From assembly GCF_009760405.1 (NCBI RefSeq), contig NZ_WRPP01000001.1, positions 372,001-436,000 of the forward strand: a DNA stretch of 64,000 bases, read 5' to 3'. A program made the position numbers and the translations under genes. The DNA comes from Nocardia terrae. Lineage in GTDB: Bacteria > Actinomycetota > Actinomycetes > Mycobacteriales > Mycobacteriaceae. The notes beneath the pieces are model-generated. The model ran no database searches and was not told the origin of the DNA. It saw only the letters and a program-made list of their open reading frames with translations. Shown here piece by piece: positions 48,557 through 57,704 of this stretch. Position 1 is the stretch's first letter, and each line of letters begins with the position of its first letter.

Positions 48557-49705
48557 CTATTTGATCACGACATCGTTCGGCGGCGGCAGGGTGCTGCCGT
48601 CGCGCAGGATGACGGGACCGACGCCGGCCGGAGTGGCCACCGGCGAGGGTGGCGGCGGCACGGGAGCCGGGACCGGTTGCGGCGGTGGTGGCTGAATGAT
48701 GGTGGTGCCGAACGCAGGTGGGCCGGGCATCAGCGGAACCGGGGTATCCGGGCGTTGATCGACCAGGTCCGCCAGGCCCGCGTCGGTGTCCACGCGCGGG
48801 ACTCCCAGCGGCGGCAGCCCGAGCAGCTGGAGAACGGTCTTGGTGATGCTGGTGTGGCCGCACCACCGGTGGTCGATGCCGGGGCGCACGCGGCCGCCGA
48901 ACATGAGCAGCGGCAGCCGGGAACCGTAGGCGAGCTGGTGGCCGGACAGATCGGATTCGACGTGCGGCGGGACGACGTGATCGTCGTAGCCGCCCCAGTC
49001 GTCCCAGGTGAGCAGGAAGACCGTCGAATCCCACAGTCCCGCGGCGACAATCGCGGTCACGGCCTGCCACACGGCGTCGTGGCCGACCGTGACATCGGCG
49101 GGCGGATGCTCGTCCCGGGGCGAGTCGTGCCAGAGCATGGACAACGCCGGGAGATTGCCCGCCGCCGCATCGGCGGCGAGCTGACTACTACGGACGATGT
49201 TCGGTGAGCCCTGCAACTGGCTGTAGAACTGCACGGGGTAGCCGGAAGCACCCGTGTAGGCGCGCCAGGAGACGCCGTGGTCCCCGGCGTGGCCGGGCAG
49301 GCTCGGCATGTCCCAGACCGGTTGCGGCGCGGTGCGGGACGGGTTCCGCAAGGTCGGCGTCTGCCCGCCGACGATCAGCAGATGGTTCGGGGTGGAGTTG
49401 GTACCGAATCCGCTGCAATGGTTTTCGAGCAGCGCCCCGCTCGCCGCGAGCCACGCGTAGAACGGCAGTACCGCGGACGTGTCGAACTGCACGTGCGCAC
49501 CGGTGATCTTCCGGTTCAGCCAGCGGACCCAGGTCGCGCGGTCGTGCGGCTGATCCGACACGGGCGGATTCGCCGAAATCGGCCACCCCGTCGCGACGTT
49601 CGCGCCGTAGGCCGCCGCGGAACGCAGATAGTTGTCGGTGGTGTGGTTCTCCTGAACCATCACCACCACATGCTCGATCGGACCCGATGCTCGGCTCTGT
49701 GCCAT
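48557..49705 (-). CDS. phosphoesterase (phospholipase C/acid phosphatase superfamily)
   Basis: A 382-residue protein of the PF04185-type phosphoesterase family. It has the N-terminal metal motif MVQENHTTDNYL, SGFGTNSTPNHLLIVGG, and the central TWDDWGGYDDHVVPP metal site. The C-terminus is a Pro-rich tail of about 50 residues, possibly wall- or surface-associated. There is no clear signal peptide at ATG 49705, so a cytoplasmic place or non-classical export is open. It ends 6 bp from the convergent lactate permease stop. Confidence 0.82.
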   Translation of the reverse strand: MAQSRASGPIEHVVVMVQENHTTDNYLRSAAAYGANVATGWPISANPPVSDQPHDRATWVRWLNRKITGAHVQFDTSAVLPFYAWLAASGALLENHCSGFGTNSTPNHLLIVGGQTPTLRNPSRTAPQPVWDMPSLPGHAGDHGVSWRAYTGASGYPVQFYSQLQGSPNIVRSSQLAADAAAGNLPALSMLWHDSPRDEHPPADVTVGHDAVWQAVTAIVAAGLWDSTVFLLTWDDWGGYDDHVVPPHVESDLSGHQLAYGSRLPLLMFGGRVRPGIDHRWCGHTSITKTVLQLLGLPPLGVPRVDTDAGLADLVDQRPDTPVPLMPGPPAFGTTIIQPPPPQPVPAPVPPPPSPVATPAGVGPVILRDGSTLPPPNDVVIK

Positions 49706-49764
49706 CCACGCACGCTATCGCCGGATATTTGCCGAGTCGTGGATGGCGCGCCGACCGGCACGAC

Positions 49765-49798
49765 CACGCCCGCCACCCGGATACCGGTGGCGGGCGTG
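49765..49798 (-). terminator. hairpin after the amino-acid permease gene
   Basis: CACGCCCGCCAC and its perfect complement make a 12-bp stem with a 10-nt loop, 22 bp past the permease stop. It separates the permease unit from the phosphoesterase gene. There is no U-run. Confidence 0.6.
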
Positions 49799-49820
49799 AT
49801 CACCCGGGGAATGCGAAGGC

Positions 49821-51341
49821 CTACGGGGAGACTCGGCTCTCGGCCGGTACGGGCGGAGCTGTGATGGCATCCGCCGCCGGGCGGCTCTGTGCGCCGAGCA
49901 CCGAATGCCTGCGGCTGTAGGCGAAGTAGATCACCATGCCCAGCGCCATCCAGATCACGAACCGCAGCCAGGTCTCGATGGACAGGTTCAGCATCAGCCA
50001 CAGGCAGGCCAGCGCCGCCAGGATCGGGATCACCGGCACCAGCGGCACCCGGAAGCCGCGCTTCAGGTCCGGGCGGGTGCGGCGCAGGATCGGAACACCG
50101 AGGGAGACCAGGACGAACGCCACCAGGGTGCCGATATTGACCATTTCCTCCAGCGTGCCGAAGTCCACGAACCCGGCCAGCAGCGCGCAGACCACACCGA
50201 CGATGACGGTCAACCGGACCGGAGTGCCGTGCTTGCCGGTGTGGGCGAGACTGCGCGGCAGCAGGCCGTCGCGCGCCATGGCGAACAGCACCCGGGTCTG
50301 CCCCAGGAACATCACCATGACGACGGTCGACAGGCCCGCCAGCGCGCCGATGGAGATGATGTTCTTCACCCACATGTCGCCGTGAATGGCGAAAGCCGTT
50401 GCCAGGGTCGCATTCCCGCTCGCCAGCTCGGTGTAGGGCACCATGCCGGTGAGCACCAGCGACACCGCGACGTAGAGCACGGTGACAATGGCCAGCGAGC
50501 CGAAGATGCCGCGCGGCACATCACGCTGCGGATTGCGGGTCTCCTCGGCGGTGGTGGCGACCACGTCGAACCCGACGAAGGCGAAGAACACCAGCGAGGC
50601 CGCGGCCAGCAGGCCGTACCAGCCGAAATTCGTTCCACCGGAACCGGTCAGGAAGGAGAACAGCGACTGGTGCACGCCGCCCGCCTGCGCGGAGGGCTGC
50701 GACGGCGGAATGAAGGGCTTCAGGTTGGACGCCTTGAAGTAGGTCGCGCCGACCACCAGCACCAGCGCGATCACGGCCAGCTTGATCGCGACCGCGACCG
50801 CCGACACCCGCGAGGACAGCTTGGTTCCCGTCGCCAGCAGCACGCCGACGATGGCGATGATCAGCACCGCGCCCCAGTCGAACGAGATCGACCCGGCGTG
50901 CGCGACCGGATTCACCACATTGCCCAGCACCTCGCCGAGATACTGCGACCACCCCTTGGCGACCACCGAAACCGCAAGGGCGAACTCGAGAATGAGATCC
51001 CACCCGATGATCCAGGCGATGACCTCGCCGAAAGTGGCGTACGCGAACGTGTACGCACTGCCCGCCACCGGCACCGTCGAGGCGAATTCGGCGTAGCACA
51101 GCGCCGTCAATCCGCAGGCGATGGCCGCGAACACGAAGGCCAGCGAGACCGAGGGGCCCGCGACCGTGCCCGCGGTCCGGGCGGTGAGCGTGAAGATGCC
51201 CGCCCCGATGACCACCGCGACACCGAAGATGGTGAGATCCCTCGCCGTCAGATCCTTGCGTAGCTTGGAATCCGGTTCATCGGTATCCCGGATCGATTGC
51301 TCGACCGATTTGGTGCGGAACATTCCGCTCGCGAACGCCAC
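49821..51341 (-). CDS. APC-family amino-acid permease
   Basis: A 506-residue transporter with about 12 helices. Family motifs include GVAVVIGAGIFTLTA in helix 1 and FFAFVGFDVVATTAEETRNP in helix 6. It is of the cationic/branched amino-acid transporter type. GTG 51341 is preceded by AAGGAGGAG, starting VAFASGMFRTK. It lies just after the Leu/Val/Phe dehydrogenase gene on the same strand (32 bp), so it probably brings in the substrate of that enzyme. Confidence 0.9.
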   Translation of the reverse strand: MAFASGMFRTKSVEQSIRDTDEPDSKLRKDLTARDLTIFGVAVVIGAGIFTLTARTAGTVAGPSVSLAFVFAAIACGLTALCYAEFASTVPVAGSAYTFAYATFGEVIAWIIGWDLILEFALAVSVVAKGWSQYLGEVLGNVVNPVAHAGSISFDWGAVLIIAIVGVLLATGTKLSSRVSAVAVAIKLAVIALVLVVGATYFKASNLKPFIPPSQPSAQAGGVHQSLFSFLTGSGGTNFGWYGLLAAASLVFFAFVGFDVVATTAEETRNPQRDVPRGIFGSLAIVTVLYVAVSLVLTGMVPYTELASGNATLATAFAIHGDMWVKNIISIGALAGLSTVVMVMFLGQTRVLFAMARDGLLPRSLAHTGKHGTPVRLTVIVGVVCALLAGFVDFGTLEEMVNIGTLVAFVLVSLGVPILRRTRPDLKRGFRVPLVPVIPILAALACLWLMLNLSIETWLRFVIWMALGMVIYFAYSRRHSVLGAQSRPAADAITAPPVPAESRVSP

Positions 51342-51373
51342 TTGTCGTCTCCTCCTTGAAACTAAGCCGCGGC

Positions 51374-52453
51374 TCAGAGGGCCCGCGGGATGGCGTCCAG
51401 ACGCCGCTCCGCGAACCGATTCGCCGCTGCCCCGGTGCCGATTCCCTCGGCCTTGCTTTCCGCGATGATGTCGCGGCAACGGTCGAAGATGCCCCTCACC
51501 GCGTCTTCGACCTCGGCCGTGGCTGCCGAACGCAGCTCTCCGGCCACCTGAATCAGCCCGCCACCGTTGGCCACGAAATCCGGGACCCAGGTGATGCCGC
51601 GCTCGTTCAGGGCGTATTCGACCGCGGGCGTGGCCAACTGGTTGTTGGCGGCGCCGCAGATCAGCTTCGCCTCGATGGCCTCGGCGCTGGACGCGGTGAG
51701 CGTCCCGCCGAGCGCGCAGGGGGCGTAGACGTCGACCGGAGCGGTGGAGACGTTGCTCAACAGTCGAACCGAAGGATGATTCTTCGAAATGCGTTCCAGC
51801 GCGGCCTCGTTCACGTCGGTCGCGCAGACCTCCGCGCCGTCGGCGAGCAGCAGCTGGATGAGTTCGTTGCCGACCTTGCCGACGCCCTCCACGCCGACCG
51901 TGCGGCCCGCGAGAGTCGGCTCGCCCCACACGGATTCGGCACCGGCGCGCATGGCGTTGAAGACGCCCAGCGCGGTCAGCCGGGCACTGTCGCCGGAACC
52001 GCCGGCCGCGATGCTGCGCCCGGTCACGTGGCCGGTGTAGCGGCCGATGGTATCCAGATCATCGGTATTGGTGCCCACATCACCCGCCGTGATGTACCGC
52101 CCGCCGAGGGATTCCACGAACCGCGCGTACGCCGCGAACAGCTCCTCGCTCTTGTCCAGCGCCGGATCGCCGATGATGACGGCCTTGCCGCCGCCCAGAT
52201 CCAGCCCGGCCGCCGCCGCCTTGTAGGTCATCCCCCACGACAGCCGCAGCACGTCGTCCAGCGCCGCCGATTCGGAGGCGTAGGGGTACATCCGGGTGCC
52301 ACCCAGCGCCGGACCTAGCGTGGTCGAATGAATCGCGATGATCGCCTTGAGCCCGCTCTTGTCGTCCTCGCAGAACACCACCTGCTCGTGTCGCCGGGCG
52401 CTGAGCTCCTGGGAGCGCCCGAAAACCCCTGCCTCGGTGTGCATTGCGGTCAC
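51374..52453 (-). CDS. Leu/Val/Phe-type amino-acid dehydrogenase
   Basis: A 359-residue NAD-dependent dehydrogenase of the Glu/Leu/Phe/Val family. The catalytic Lys regions are GGTRMYP and DLGGGKAVI, and the Rossmann motif is VGVEGVGKVG. It converts a branched or aromatic amino acid to the 2-oxo acid and ammonia. GTG 52453 is chosen because AAAGGAA lies at 8 nt; ATG 52444 is an alternative. The permease follows it, and the indolepyruvate oxidoreductase gene lies upstream across a 375-bp gap with a hairpin. Confidence 0.9.
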   Translation of the reverse strand: MTAMHTEAGVFGRSQELSARRHEQVVFCEDDKSGLKAIIAIHSTTLGPALGGTRMYPYASESAALDDVLRLSWGMTYKAAAAGLDLGGGKAVIIGDPALDKSEELFAAYARFVESLGGRYITAGDVGTNTDDLDTIGRYTGHVTGRSIAAGGSGDSARLTALGVFNAMRAGAESVWGEPTLAGRTVGVEGVGKVGNELIQLLLADGAEVCATDVNEAALERISKNHPSVRLLSNVSTAPVDVYAPCALGGTLTASSAEAIEAKLICGAANNQLATPAVEYALNERGITWVPDFVANGGGLIQVAGELRSAATAEVEDAVRGIFDRCRDIIAESKAEGIGTGAAANRFAERRLDAIPRAL

Positions 52454-52828
52454 AATCGATTCCTTTCGTGGACGCCGCTTGTGGCGGCTGGGTGGTGGCC
52501 GTGTGGTGTGCGGCCGGGGTGGCGGCCACGAGATGCGGCAGCCGGTCGCCGCGGGACGCGGCGGTGGTGGGCGGCTCGCTCGCCGTGCGGAGCGGGCCAC
52601 CTCGCGGTCGGTGGTCATGTGGTCGCGCGACGAGTCACCGCGCGTTGTGGTCGGTCCGAACCGCCTCTCGAGGGCACGGGCCGGATCGCCCCGATACGGC
52701 GACGGGTTGATTTGCCGCCGTATCGGACCGGGCTGGTATGGAATTGGTCGGTTGGCGGCCGGGAGCCGCACAGGTTCGCGGGCCCCGAGTGGGCCTCGGC
52801 TGGGTACCGCGTCCGGTTCGGCGACGGG
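52454..52828. other. 375-bp intergenic region with hairpin
   Basis: No gene is supported between the oxidoreductase and the dehydrogenase. It holds an 11-bp hairpin at 52691-52726, which probably ends or attenuates the oxidoreductase transcript, and presumably the dehydrogenase promoter near its left end. Open frames here are Arg-rich shadows. Confidence 0.5.
52691..52726 (-). terminator. hairpin after the indolepyruvate oxidoreductase gene
   Basis: CCGATACGGCG and its perfect complement flank a 14-nt AT-richer loop about 100 bp past the oxidoreductase stop. It could be a terminator without U-run, or an attenuator before the dehydrogenase gene. Confidence 0.5.
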
Positions 52829-55800
52829 TCAGCCGTCGAGGCCGAGTTCGCGCAGGCGGGCGCGGTACAGCTCGATGTTGCCGAGCTTGACGTCCTCGTA
52901 GCCGCGCACCAGGTCGGGCAGGCCCGCTGCTTCGGTGGCTGTGGCGTAGGTCTGGTCGGTGAGTCCGGCCGCGAGGCGGTGGACCATCTCGGTGTAGTGG
53001 GACAGCAACTCCCGCTCCACCTTCCGGACATGGGCGTAGCCGAAGGGGTCGAGCTTGGTGCCGCGCAGCGACTTGCCCTTGGCGAGAAGCTTCAGGGCCA
53101 CATGGGATTTGGGGGTGAGGCCGATCTTCTTCTTGCGCCCCATCGCCCGCAGCATCGGGGGATGCAGCTTGTAGGTGAGGTTCTCGCCGCCGGGGACCTG
53201 GGCGCGCACATCGTCGAGGAACGCGGGGTCCACCAGCAGGCGGGCGACCTCGTACTCGTCCTTGTAGGCGGTGAACTTGTACAGGCCCCGTGCCACGGCC
53301 TCACTGAATTCGGTGCGCTCGGTGACCGCGCGCTCGGCGCTCCACGCGGCCTGCACCGTGTCGACGTAGCGGCGGGCGACCTTGGCGTTCTGATAGCCGA
53401 CCAGCTCGGCGGCGCGCAGCTCGACCACCCGCCGGACCTCACCGTCGAAGGTGGTGCCGGCCAGTAGTTCGGCCGGAGCGACCCGCGGAGTGCGCTGTGC
53501 GGCAACCGATTCCGTGGCGACCGCGAAGGCCTCCGGGTCGGCGATGGCCACCCGGCCCCAGCGGAACGCCGCGACATTGGCCGCCACCGCGACCCCGTTG
53601 ATGCCGATCGCCTCTTCGACCGCCGCCGCGGGCAGGCGCAGGCCGCCGGTCTGGAAGGCCGCGCCGACCATCAGGAAGTTGGCCGCGGCGGTATTGCCGA
53701 ACAGCTGGTTCGCCGCCGCCAGGGCGTCGAAGTCGAACAGCGAATCCGAGACCGCCGCAAGGCGATCGATCAGCGACCGGGTATCCGGGTAGGCGACCGA
53801 CTTGTCGTACACCATGTCGCCGGTCGGGGTCTGGCTGGTCGAGGCGACCACCACGGTCCCGTTCGGGTTGCCGTACTGCAGGTTCTTGGGGTCGGCCGCG
53901 CCCAGCAGGTCGATGGCCATGATGCAGTCCGCGCTGCCCGGGGTGAGCCGGTTGGACGGCTCCAATTCCGTTGCGGAGAAACGCAAGTGGGACAGCACCG
54001 GTCCGGCCTTTTGGCTCAGCCCGATCTGGTCCAGGCTCTCCACCGCGTACCCGGCCCGCAGCGCGGCGGTGGCCAGCACCTGGTTGACCGTCACGATGCC
54101 GGTGCCGCCGATGCCCGCGATCAGCACGTTCTGGGTGCCCAGCGGAGCGCCCAGACCCGGATCGGCTACCACGGGCGGCTCGGTGGTCTTGCGCTTGCTT
54201 CCCTTGCGCCCCTTGGCGTCCGGGTTCACCTCGACGGTCACGAACGACGGGCAGTCGCCGTCCAGGCAGCTGTAGTCGGTATTGCACGAGGTCTGGTCGA
54301 TGCGCGTCTTGCGCCCGAACTCGGTCTCCACCGGCTGCACCGACAGACAGTTCGACTTGGTGCCGCAATCCCCGCAGCCCTCGCACACCGCCTCGTTGAT
54401 CACCACGCGGGTATTGCGCACCGGCAGCGTGCCGCGCTTGCGCTGACGCCGGGCATCGGCCGCACAGTGCTGGTCGTAGATGAGCACGGTGACGCCCTTG
54501 ACCTCGCGCAGCAGCTTCTGCGCTTCGTCGAGCCGATCCCGATGCCACAGCAGCGTGCCTTTGGCGAGTGCTTTCCTGTTGTGCCGCTTGGGTTCATCGG
54601 CGCAGATGATGATCTGCTTCACGCCCTCGGTGGTCAGCTTGTGGGTCAGCTTCGCGACCGTCAGCCCGCCCTCGACGTCCTGCGCGCCGGTCATGGCGAC
54701 GACCTCGTTGTAGAGCAGCTTGTAGGTGATGTTCACCCCCGCCGCCACACACGCCTGCACGGCCAGCTGTCCGGAGTGGAAGAAGGTGCCGTCGCCGATG
54801 TTCTGGAACAGATGCGGCACATCGGTGAACGGGGCCTGCCCGATCCACTGGCTGCCCTCACCGCCCATCTGGGTCAGCCCGGTCACCGCGCTGTCGCTGC
54901 GCCCGGACAGGGTCACCAGCGTGTGGCAGCCGATGCCGCCACCGCCGATCGAACCCTCCGGCAGCGCCGTGGAGCGGTTGTGCGGGCAGCCGCTGCAGAA
55001 GTACGGGGTCCGCTTGGCGGACAGCACCTCCAGCGAAAGCATCGGCGGCGGAGCCTTCTTCAGCTCGACGTGGTCGCGGAGCACGCGGCGCAGCGGCGCC
55101 AGCAGCCGTCCCGCGGTGAGCTCGCCGTCGAACGGCATGAGCGGCAGCCCGTTTCCGTCCAGCTTGCCGAGAATGCGGGGCGCGGCGGCGGTGCCGTACA
55201 GGATCTCGCGGATCTGGGTCTCGATGAACGCGGTCTTGTCCTCGACCACGATCAGCTGCTCGAGCCCCGCGGCGAACTCGGTGACCTTGTGCGCCCCAAC
55301 GGGATACGGCATGCCGATGCGCAGCAGCCGGATGCCCGCCCGATGCATGGCGGCCTCGTCGACGCCGAGGTCGACCAGTGCCTGCCGCACCGCGTCGAAA
55401 GTCGTTCCGGTGGCTGCGATCCCGATCCGCGCCTGGATCGGATCCACCTCGATGACATCGAGCTCATTGGCGGTCCCGAACGCCCGCACGGTGGCCCACC
55501 GCGGCCCGTAGAGATCCGCCTCGGCCAGCACGCTGTCCGCCGGCGCCGCCATGGGCCGCTGCCGGTAGGCGAAAGTCTTTCCCTCCCACTGCACCTCGGG
55601 CACCGAGATGGGTAGCTCCGCCACCGTGGAATCCACGGTCCACGCGCCGTCGGCGACATCGGCCACGATCTTCATCGCCACGATGCAACCCGAGGCCCGC
55701 GACAGCGCCACGCCCTGCATACCCATCGTGATGATCTCGCGGGCATTGCGCGGGAACAGCACCGGAATGCCCATGGCCGCCAGCGACCGCTCACTCACGG

Positions 55801-56305
55801 CGGGCACGGTCGAGGACTTCGAGGCCGGATCGTCGCCGACCAGCAGCAGCACGCCGCCGCGCGGATTCACGCCGTACATGTTCGCGTGCCGCAGCGCGTC
55901 GGTGGCCCGGTCCACGCCGGGGCCCTTCCCGTACCACACCCCCACCACGCCGTCGTGGGTCGCGGTCCCGGCGGGCAGATCCGCTTGGCTGCCCCACACC
56001 GAGGTGGCCGCGAGCTCCTCGTTGAATCCCGGCACGAACGCGATGTCGTGCTCGGACAGGACGTTCGGCATGCCCAGCAACATCTTGTCGACCCCGCCCA
56101 GCGGGCTGCCCTGATAGCCGGACACGAAGGTCGCGACCCGATGCCCGGCGCGCATATCGCGCACATGCTGCTCGACCAGCAGTCTGGCAATGGCCTGCAC
56201 ACCGGTCAGGAGGACCGGACCCGCGCCGGACCGGTAGCGGTCGGCGAGGTCGTAGGGCGTAGCCGGTTCGGCCTGACGGACAGGCGCCCAGGCAACGTCG
56301 GTCAT
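52829..56305 (-). CDS. fused indolepyruvate:ferredoxin oxidoreductase
   Basis: A 1158-residue enzyme uniting the alpha and beta subunits of archaeal-type IOR. The N-terminal pyrimidine domain has FVSGYQGSPLGGVDK, and the TPP-binding part has GDGTFFHSGQLAVQAC. A cysteine cluster (CEGCGDCGTKSNC, then CNTDYSCLDGDCPSF) probably binds a 4Fe-4S centre, and a gamma-like domain starts at IAGIGGTGIVTVNQV. It oxidatively decarboxylates aryl- or branched-chain 2-oxo acids to acyl-CoA with ferredoxin. It lies between an Lrp gene and an amino-acid dehydrogenase, which would supply its substrate. Confidence 0.9.
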   Translation of the reverse strand: MTDVAWAPVRQAEPATPYDLADRYRSGAGPVLLTGVQAIARLLVEQHVRDMRAGHRVATFVSGYQGSPLGGVDKMLLGMPNVLSEHDIAFVPGFNEELAATSVWGSQADLPAGTATHDGVVGVWYGKGPGVDRATDALRHANMYGVNPRGGVLLLVGDDPASKSSTVPAVSERSLAAMGIPVLFPRNAREIITMGMQGVALSRASGCIVAMKIVADVADGAWTVDSTVAELPISVPEVQWEGKTFAYRQRPMAAPADSVLAEADLYGPRWATVRAFGTANELDVIEVDPIQARIGIAATGTTFDAVRQALVDLGVDEAAMHRAGIRLLRIGMPYPVGAHKVTEFAAGLEQLIVVEDKTAFIETQIREILYGTAAAPRILGKLDGNGLPLMPFDGELTAGRLLAPLRRVLRDHVELKKAPPPMLSLEVLSAKRTPYFCSGCPHNRSTALPEGSIGGGGIGCHTLVTLSGRSDSAVTGLTQMGGEGSQWIGQAPFTDVPHLFQNIGDGTFFHSGQLAVQACVAAGVNITYKLLYNEVVAMTGAQDVEGGLTVAKLTHKLTTEGVKQIIICADEPKRHNRKALAKGTLLWHRDRLDEAQKLLREVKGVTVLIYDQHCAADARRQRKRGTLPVRNTRVVINEAVCEGCGDCGTKSNCLSVQPVETEFGRKTRIDQTSCNTDYSCLDGDCPSFVTVEVNPDAKGRKGSKRKTTEPPVVADPGLGAPLGTQNVLIAGIGGTGIVTVNQVLATAALRAGYAVESLDQIGLSQKAGPVLSHLRFSATELEPSNRLTPGSADCIMAIDLLGAADPKNLQYGNPNGTVVVASTSQTPTGDMVYDKSVAYPDTRSLIDRLAAVSDSLFDFDALAAANQLFGNTAAANFLMVGAAFQTGGLRLPAAAVEEAIGINGVAVAANVAAFRWGRVAIADPEAFAVATESVAAQRTPRVAPAELLAGTTFDGEVRRVVELRAAELVGYQNAKVARRYVDTVQAAWSAERAVTERTEFSEAVARGLYKFTAYKDEYEVARLLVDPAFLDDVRAQVPGGENLTYKLHPPMLRAMGRKKKIGLTPKSHVALKLLAKGKSLRGTKLDPFGYAHVRKVERELLSHYTEMVHRLAAGLTDQTYATATEAAGLPDLVRGYEDVKLGNIELYRARLRELGLDG

Positions 56306-56420
56306 GGACAGTCACCACACTCTCCACAGCCTCGTGAGCTGCAAACGAAGGGGATCAAGCGATCGGTGCAGCGAAATCTGCCGTGATGTGTGATCTGTGT
56401 CAACCGTGGCGCGAAAAGTT

Positions 56421-56443
56421 GATCAGATTGCTCAAAAGTGATC
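56421..56443. promoter_or_regulatory. AT-rich dyad, candidate Lrp site
   Basis: GATCA-N13-TGATC with an AT-rich centre (GATTGCTCAAAAG) lies about 115 bp upstream of the oxidoreductase start and just after the lrp gene. Lrp-type proteins prefer AT-rich dyads, so it may be the control site of the operon. Confidence 0.4.
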
Positions 56444-56444
56444 T

Positions 56445-56491
56445 GGAGCACTGTGACCTGCGCAGCATTCTGTTCAGTGCCACAGTGCTCC
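56445..56491 (-). terminator. inverted repeat after the Lrp gene
   Basis: GGAGCACTGTG and CACAGTGCTCC are a perfect 11-bp pair with a 25-nt loop, 6 bp past the lrp stop. It may terminate lrp transcription or be a regulator-binding dyad. Confidence 0.45.
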
Positions 56492-56496
56492 GTCCG

Positions 56497-56982
56497 TCAG
56501 TCGACGCCGGGCTGACTCGTCAGATGCTCGACGAGCGGCAGCGAGCGGTATTCCACCGGAGTCGCCAGTGCCAGCATGGTTTCGGTGTGCTTGACCCCGG
56601 GGATGGCGTGCACCCGCTGGATGATCGACAGCAGATCCGGCTGCGAACGCGCGGCAATCCGCACCAGCAGATCCCCGCGCCCGGTGGTCGCGTGCACTTC
56701 GAGCACGTTCGGGAACTCCCGCAGCGCCTCGACGATGTCGTTCATCTTGTTCTGATTCAGCTCGATCCCCAGGAAGGCGTGCACCGCGAACCCGATGGCC
56801 TCGAGATCCACATCGGGCGGATACCCCCGCACCACCCCGGACGCTTCGAGCCGCTTCATCCTGGCCTGCACCGTGTTCCGTGCGATCCCCAGTCGCTGCG
56901 CCAACTCCAGGATCGGCGCTCGCGGATCGGCCGCCAACTCCGCCAGCAGGGCGGAATCCAGCCCGTCGATCTTGATGCTCAT
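56497..56982 (-). CDS. Lrp/AsnC-family transcriptional regulator
   Basis: A 161-residue Lrp protein. The helix-turn-helix is APILELAQRLGIARNTVQAR, followed by the RAM sensing domain (VLEVHATTGRGDLLVRIAA). ATG 56982 follows GGGAGAA. It precedes the oxidoreductase gene on the same strand and probably controls the amino-acid catabolic genes in response to a branched or aromatic amino acid. Confidence 0.9.
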   Translation of the reverse strand: MSIKIDGLDSALLAELAADPRAPILELAQRLGIARNTVQARMKRLEASGVVRGYPPDVDLEAIGFAVHAFLGIELNQNKMNDIVEALREFPNVLEVHATTGRGDLLVRIAARSQPDLLSIIQRVHAIPGVKHTETMLALATPVEYRSLPLVEHLTSQPGVD

Positions 56983-57111
56983 AACGCATTCTCCCATTTC
57001 GGGTGGCGGCTATCGGCCGCGGTTTTCGAGGCCGGTGCGGTCGGGGCCGTCGATAACGCGATTTCCGGCGTACCCGATGATCGTGTCGTGACGCGAAATC
57101 GGGAGGGGTTC

Positions 57112-57654
57112 ATGAAAGCCAGGTCAGCGGCGGTGGTTTCGATGGCGGCCGCGGCCGTGCTCGCCGTCGGCGGGTGCGGGAGCGCGTCGACGCCGGGGGG
57201 TTCGACGACGACGGTTCCGGCGGCGGCCCAGCAGCCGGCGGGCAGTGCCAATGGACTGTGCTTCGACGCCAATTCCGACCTGGCGCGATCGGCCATGGCG
57301 CGGCTGTCGCCGCCGCCGGTCGGGGAGTGGCAGGTCGGTCAGGTCAGCGACGAGAAGATCTCGTCCGGGTGCGACGGAGTGCTCTCCTATATGGAGGTGT
57401 ACTCCAACGTCAATCACCCTTACACGCACCTGCTGTTCTTCACCGGTGGCAAGTACCTCGGCACCGCGACCTCCGACCCGTACATGTACACGAGGATCAC
57501 CGGCACGAGCCGGACGAGTCTGTCGCTGACCTATGCCTGGCTCGAGGGCGACAACGATCCGATGTGCTGTCCGAAGGGCGGGCCGAGCACGGTCACGTTC
57601 ACCTTGAACGGCACCAAGGTCACCGCGAACGGGACGTTCCCGCCGCACAGCTGA
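57112..57654 (+). CDS. LppP/LprE-type lipoprotein
   Basis: A 180-residue exported lipoprotein. The signal peptide ends in lipobox VGGC (Cys near residue 22), then a Thr/Pro-rich linker and a compact domain. Family-like text is GLCFDANSDLARSAMARLSPP with later Cys in SSGCDG and PMCCPKGG. The Cys residues probably form disulfides outside the membrane. GGGAGGGG precedes ATG 57112. Its role is unknown; mycobacterial relatives are surface lipoproteins. Confidence 0.75.
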   Translation: MKARSAAVVSMAAAAVLAVGGCGSASTPGGSTTTVPAAAQQPAGSANGLCFDANSDLARSAMARLSPPPVGEWQVGQVSDEKISSGCDGVLSYMEVYSNVNHPYTHLLFFTGGKYLGTATSDPYMYTRITGTSRTSLSLTYAWLEGDNDPMCCPKGGPSTVTFTLNGTKVTANGTFPPHS

Positions 57655-57684
57655 ATCCAGATATAGACAGTGTCACTATCGATA

Positions 57685-57704
57685 CTCATACTATCCAGTA
57701 TGAG
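57685..57704. promoter_or_regulatory. perfect palindrome over a start codon
   Basis: CTCATACT-ATCC-AGTATGAG has perfect eight-base arms, and the right arm contains the ATG of the next gene (57700). A -10-like TACTAT (57689-57694) lies inside it and TAGACA (57664-57669) upstream. A repressor bound here would cover promoter and start. The sense transcript could be leaderless. Confidence 0.55.
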
